DNA of 7,434 nucleotides, taken from positions 1 through 7,434 of the forward strand of contig JAKLIE010000076.1 in assembly GCA_022709775.1 (NCBI GenBank), read 5' to 3'. Positions 4,870 to 7,434 of this stretch are shown here, piece by piece. The notes beneath the pieces were generated by a model, which did no database searches, was not told the DNA's origin, and was given only the letters and a program-made list of their open reading frames with translations. The translations under genes and the position numbers were made by a program. Source of the stretch: Pseudomonadota bacterium (GTDB lineage Bacteria; Pseudomonadota; Gammaproteobacteria; Burkholderiales; Casimicrobiaceae). Each line of letters starts with the position of its first letter. Position 1 is the stretch's first letter.

Positions 4870-7401
4870 TCAGCCGAGCTGCCGGATCACCGCGAGCGGC
4901 GGCTGGCGTGCGGTGTTGCGCGTGCCGATCCAGCCGGCGAGCGTGACGACGAGCGCGCCGCCCGCCACGCCCCACAGCCACACCCAGCCGGTCCCCGAGT
5001 ACGGGATCTGGAACACGCGGTCGGCGAGCACCCATCCCGTCGCGGTCGCGCCGGCCGCGGCCAGCACCCCCGCGAGCGCGCCCAGCACGACGAACTCCGC
5101 GACCTGCGCCGCCGACAACTGCCTTGCCGACGCGCCGATCGTGCGCAGGATCGCCGCGTCGAAGCGCCGCTCGTCCTGCGTCGACGCGATCGCAGCCTGC
5201 AGCACGAGCAGGCCGCCCAGCAGCGTGAACAGGAACACGAACTCGACCGCGCGCGACACCTGGTCCATGATCGACTGCACCTGCCGGATCACCTCGCCGA
5301 CGTCGATCGCGAGCACGTTCGGATACTGCTGGAGCAGCGCGGAAACCCACGCGCCCGACGACGCGCCCTCGGGCAGCCGAACCGCGCCGATGTAGGAGGT
5401 CGGCATGCCGTCGAGCGCGCCCGGCGGGAACAGCGTGAAGAAGTTCGGACGGAAGCTGTCCCAGTCGACCTTGCGCAGGCTCGTGATGCGCGCGGACACC
5501 GGCGTGCCGGCGATGTCGAACGTGAGTTCGTCGCCGAGCTTGAGCATCAGCGACTCGGCGATGCCGTCCTCCATCGACACGCCATCGCCGGCCTTCCCGC
5601 CGGTTCCCCAGAACGTGCCGGCGGTGACGCGGTTGGTCTTCGGCAGCGAGTCCGCGTACGACAGGTTGAACTCGCGCTCGGCGAGGCGCCGCGAGCGGGG
5701 GTTGTCGTACTGGCGCGTGTCGAGCGTCGCGCCGTTCACCGCGGTGAGCCGCCCGCGCACCATCGGATACAGGTCCGTTCCGGGTCCGCCGATCGCGCGC
5801 ATCGCATCGCGCACGCCGTCGACCTGATCGGGAAGCACGTTGATCACGAAGTGGTTCGGCGCGTCGGCCGGCAGGCTCGCGCGCCAGTTCTTCATCAGGT
5901 CGCCGCGCACGACGGTGAGCAGCAGGAGCGCCATCAATCCCAGCGCGAGCGCTCCGACCTGCAGGCTCGACGCGAGCGGGCGCCGCCGCAGGTTCGCGAG
6001 TCCGAAGCGCCACGTGATGCCGCGCTGGGGGAGCCGCTTCAACGCCACGATCAGGAGCCACGCGGCGACCGCCGCCGCGACGATGAGCCCGCCGACGCCG
6101 CCGACCATGATCGCGCCGGTCTTCACGTCCTGCGCCTGCCCGCCGATCAGCGCGGCGATCACGCCCGCGCCGAGCGCGTAGGCGACGAGCGCGGACGGAC
6201 GCGGCCGCGGCAGGTCGCGCCGCAGCACGCGCAGCGGCGGCACGCTCGCGAGCGCGAGGAGCGGCGGAAGCGCGAAGCCGAACAGCAGCAGCACGCCGGT
6301 CGCGAACGAGGCGGCGCCGGGGGCGAACGACGGCGGCGGAAGCTCGGCCGACGTGAGCGACCCGAGCACCGAGACGAGCAGCGCCTGCCCGAGGAGCCCG
6401 AGCACGACGCCGAGCGCGCTCGCGACGAGCCCCAGCACGACGAACTGCGCGACGAAGAGCGCGAGCGCCTTGCCTTCGGACGCGCCGAGGCAGCGAAGCA
6501 TCGCGGCGGTGTCGAGGTGGCGGCGCAGGTAGCGAGACGATGCGAGCGCGACCGCCACGGCGGCGAGAATCACCGCGACCAGCGCGGCGAGCCCGAGGAA
6601 CTGCTCGGCGCGGTCGAGCGTCTGCCGCACCTCGGGCTGGACGTCGCGGACGCTCTCGAGCCGCTGGCCCGGCTTCAGCTCCGCGTTCGCCCGCCTCACG
6701 AAGTCGGCGAGTGCCTTGCCTCCCGCCGCCTCGGCGACGAGCAACCGGTACGTCGCGCGGTTGCCCGGTTGCAGCAGGTTGGTCGCCGCGAGGTCGTCGG
6801 CGTGGATCAGGAGGCGCGGTCCCGACGACAGGAGGCCGGTCGCCACCTCGGGCTCCTGCCGGATCGCAGGGCCGACCGTGAGCGTCGCCTCGCCGACGAC
6901 CAGTCGGTCGCCGGGCCTGAGATCGAGGCGCTGCGCGAGCCGCTCGTCGGGCCACGCTTCGCCGCGAGGTGGCGAGGCGGTCGCCCGAACGCCGTCCGGA
7001 TGCGCGGGATCCGCGAGCACGATCGCGCCGCGCAGCGGATAGCCCGGCGGCACCGCCTTCACGTTCGCCAGCACCGGCGAGGCGTCGCTCCCCGGCTTCT
7101 GCACCATGCTGTTGAACCGGACGACCGGCAGTGCGCCGAGGCCGTGCGAGCGCGCGTCGTCGGCCAACGATGCCGGCAGCGGCCGGTCCGACGAGATCAT
7201 CACGTCCGCGCCGAGCAGCAGGCTCGCCTGCGAGGTGAGCGCCGCCTTGACGCGGTCCGCGAAAAATCCGACCGTGCCCATGCTGCCCACCGCGAGCACG
7301 AGCGCGGCGGCGAGCACCGTGAGCTCGCCCGCGCGCCAGTCGCGCGCGAGCATGCGCAGCGCGAGCTTCAGAACCTTCGCGGGCGCGAGACGGTCGCGCA
7401 T
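4870..7401 (-). CDS. FtsX/YbbP-type ABC transporter permease
   Basis: This 843-residue inner-membrane protein has the duplicated FtsX architecture of the YbbP family. There is one N-terminal membrane helix (about 27-47), a large extracytoplasmic domain (about 48-266), a first FtsX unit with helices near 267-288, 312-347 and 365-388, and further helices near 404-421, 430-453 and 478-497. A second extracytoplasmic domain (about 498-718) and a second FtsX unit (719-742, 768-790, 807-826) follow, making about ten helices. The two units carry matching MLRCLGAS (301-308) and ILRTIGAS (751-758) motifs, which lie where the cytoplasmic ATPase docks. Length agrees with the family (about 800-850). Such permeases work with a separate ATPase, apparently encoded directly upstream; the ATG lies one base after that gene's stop. 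Members are thought to act as mechanotransmitters or in envelope export rather than as classical importers. The cargo is unknown. LolC/E is a less likely identity because those proteins are about half this length. Confidence 0.93.
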   Translation of the reverse strand: MRDRLAPAKVLKLALRMLARDWRAGELTVLAAALVLAVGSMGTVGFFADRVKAALTSQASLLLGADVMISSDRPLPASLADDARSHGLGALPVVRFNSMVQKPGSDASPVLANVKAVPPGYPLRGAIVLADPAHPDGVRATASPPRGEAWPDERLAQRLDLRPGDRLVVGEATLTVGPAIRQEPEVATGLLSSGPRLLIHADDLAATNLLQPGNRATYRLLVAEAAGGKALADFVRRANAELKPGQRLESVRDVQPEVRQTLDRAEQFLGLAALVAVILAAVAVALASSRYLRRHLDTAAMLRCLGASEGKALALFVAQFVVLGLVASALGVVLGLLGQALLVSVLGSLTSAELPPPSFAPGAASFATGVLLLFGFALPPLLALASVPPLRVLRRDLPRPRPSALVAYALGAGVIAALIGGQAQDVKTGAIMVGGVGGLIVAAAVAAWLLIVALKRLPQRGITWRFGLANLRRRPLASSLQVGALALGLMALLLLTVVRGDLMKNWRASLPADAPNHFVINVLPDQVDGVRDAMRAIGGPGTDLYPMVRGRLTAVNGATLDTRQYDNPRSRRLAEREFNLSYADSLPKTNRVTAGTFWGTGGKAGDGVSMEDGIAESLMLKLGDELTFDIAGTPVSARITSLRKVDWDSFRPNFFTLFPPGALDGMPTSYIGAVRLPEGASSGAWVSALLQQYPNVLAIDVGEVIRQVQSIMDQVSRAVEFVFLFTLLGGLLVLQAAIASTQDERRFDAAILRTIGASARQLSAAQVAEFVVLGALAGVLAAAGATATGWVLADRVFQIPYSGTGWVWLWGVAGGALVVTLAGWIGTRNTARQPPLAVIRQLG

Positions 7402-7402
7402 G

Positions 7403-7434
7403 TCAGCGCGGCGCCTCGTCGGCGACGAGACACC
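7403..7434 (-). CDS. Last codons of an upstream gene, probably the partner ABC ATPase
   Basis: On the minus strand the window opens inside a reading frame that ends CLVADEAPR and a TGA at 7403-7405, one base before the permease ATG. Such a junction is typical of translationally coupled operons, and YbbA-type ATPase genes usually sit directly before YbbP-type permeases. Nine residues are too few to prove the family. The short polar tail is compatible with the end of an ABC ATPase, but the call rests mainly on context. Confidence 0.4.
   Translation of the reverse strand, partial: CLVADEAPR

Noticed and set aside
2927..6955. A 1342-codon open frame on the minus strand
   Set aside because: It is extremely rich in Arg, Ala and Gly, shows no domain and covers the amidase, globin and permease genes in another frame. 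Such long shadow frames are usual in very GC-rich DNA, where stop codons are rare.

Overview
The window is very GC-rich. It carries two dense gene blocks pointing at each other and looks like the chromosome of a betaproteobacterium, probably Burkholderiales-like. That guess rests on base composition, the TctC/Bug-type binding proteins (greatly expanded in that group) and the types of neighbouring gene. It is not a phylogenetic assignment. I see no phage, transposase, CRISPR array or RNA gene.

Left block, rightward (about 1-2976). An intact pair encodes a secreted TctC/Bug-family solute-binding protein (498-1469) and, 25 bp on, a class I adenylate-forming acyl/aryl-CoA ligase (1495-2976). The pair suggests capture of a carboxylic acid in the periplasm and its activation to a CoA thioester in the cytoplasm. 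The membrane subunits TctA and TctB are not in the window. Just upstream, 1-386 holds what looks like a ruined second copy of the same pair. The end of a TctC signal peptide plus the start of the mature protein (2-85) runs, out of frame, directly into the C-terminal part of a CoA ligase (81-386), which also carries an in-frame TGA. The order matches the intact pair, so the simplest reading is an old duplication or a second related locus that lost about 2 kb internally.

Right block, leftward (7434 down to 2992). The genes are packed almost end to end: the last codons of a gene that is probably an ABC ATPase (7403-7434), a large FtsX/YbbP-type ABC permease (4870-7401), a group II truncated hemoglobin (4447-4866) and an amidase-signature hydrolase (2992-4437). 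Gaps of 1, 3 and 9 bp imply one transcription unit with its promoter outside the window. The permease and ATPase should form a YbbAP-like ABC complex. Why a globin and an amidase follow it is not evident from the sequence.

The blocks meet tail to tail at 2976/2992, where a GC-rich inverted repeat could act as a shared transcription end. The best candidates for a second look are the collapsed duplicate at the left edge, the permease-globin-amidase linkage, the unusual nucleophile motif of the amidase and a small palindrome against the ligase start codon. I do not see convincing evidence for a wholly new system.
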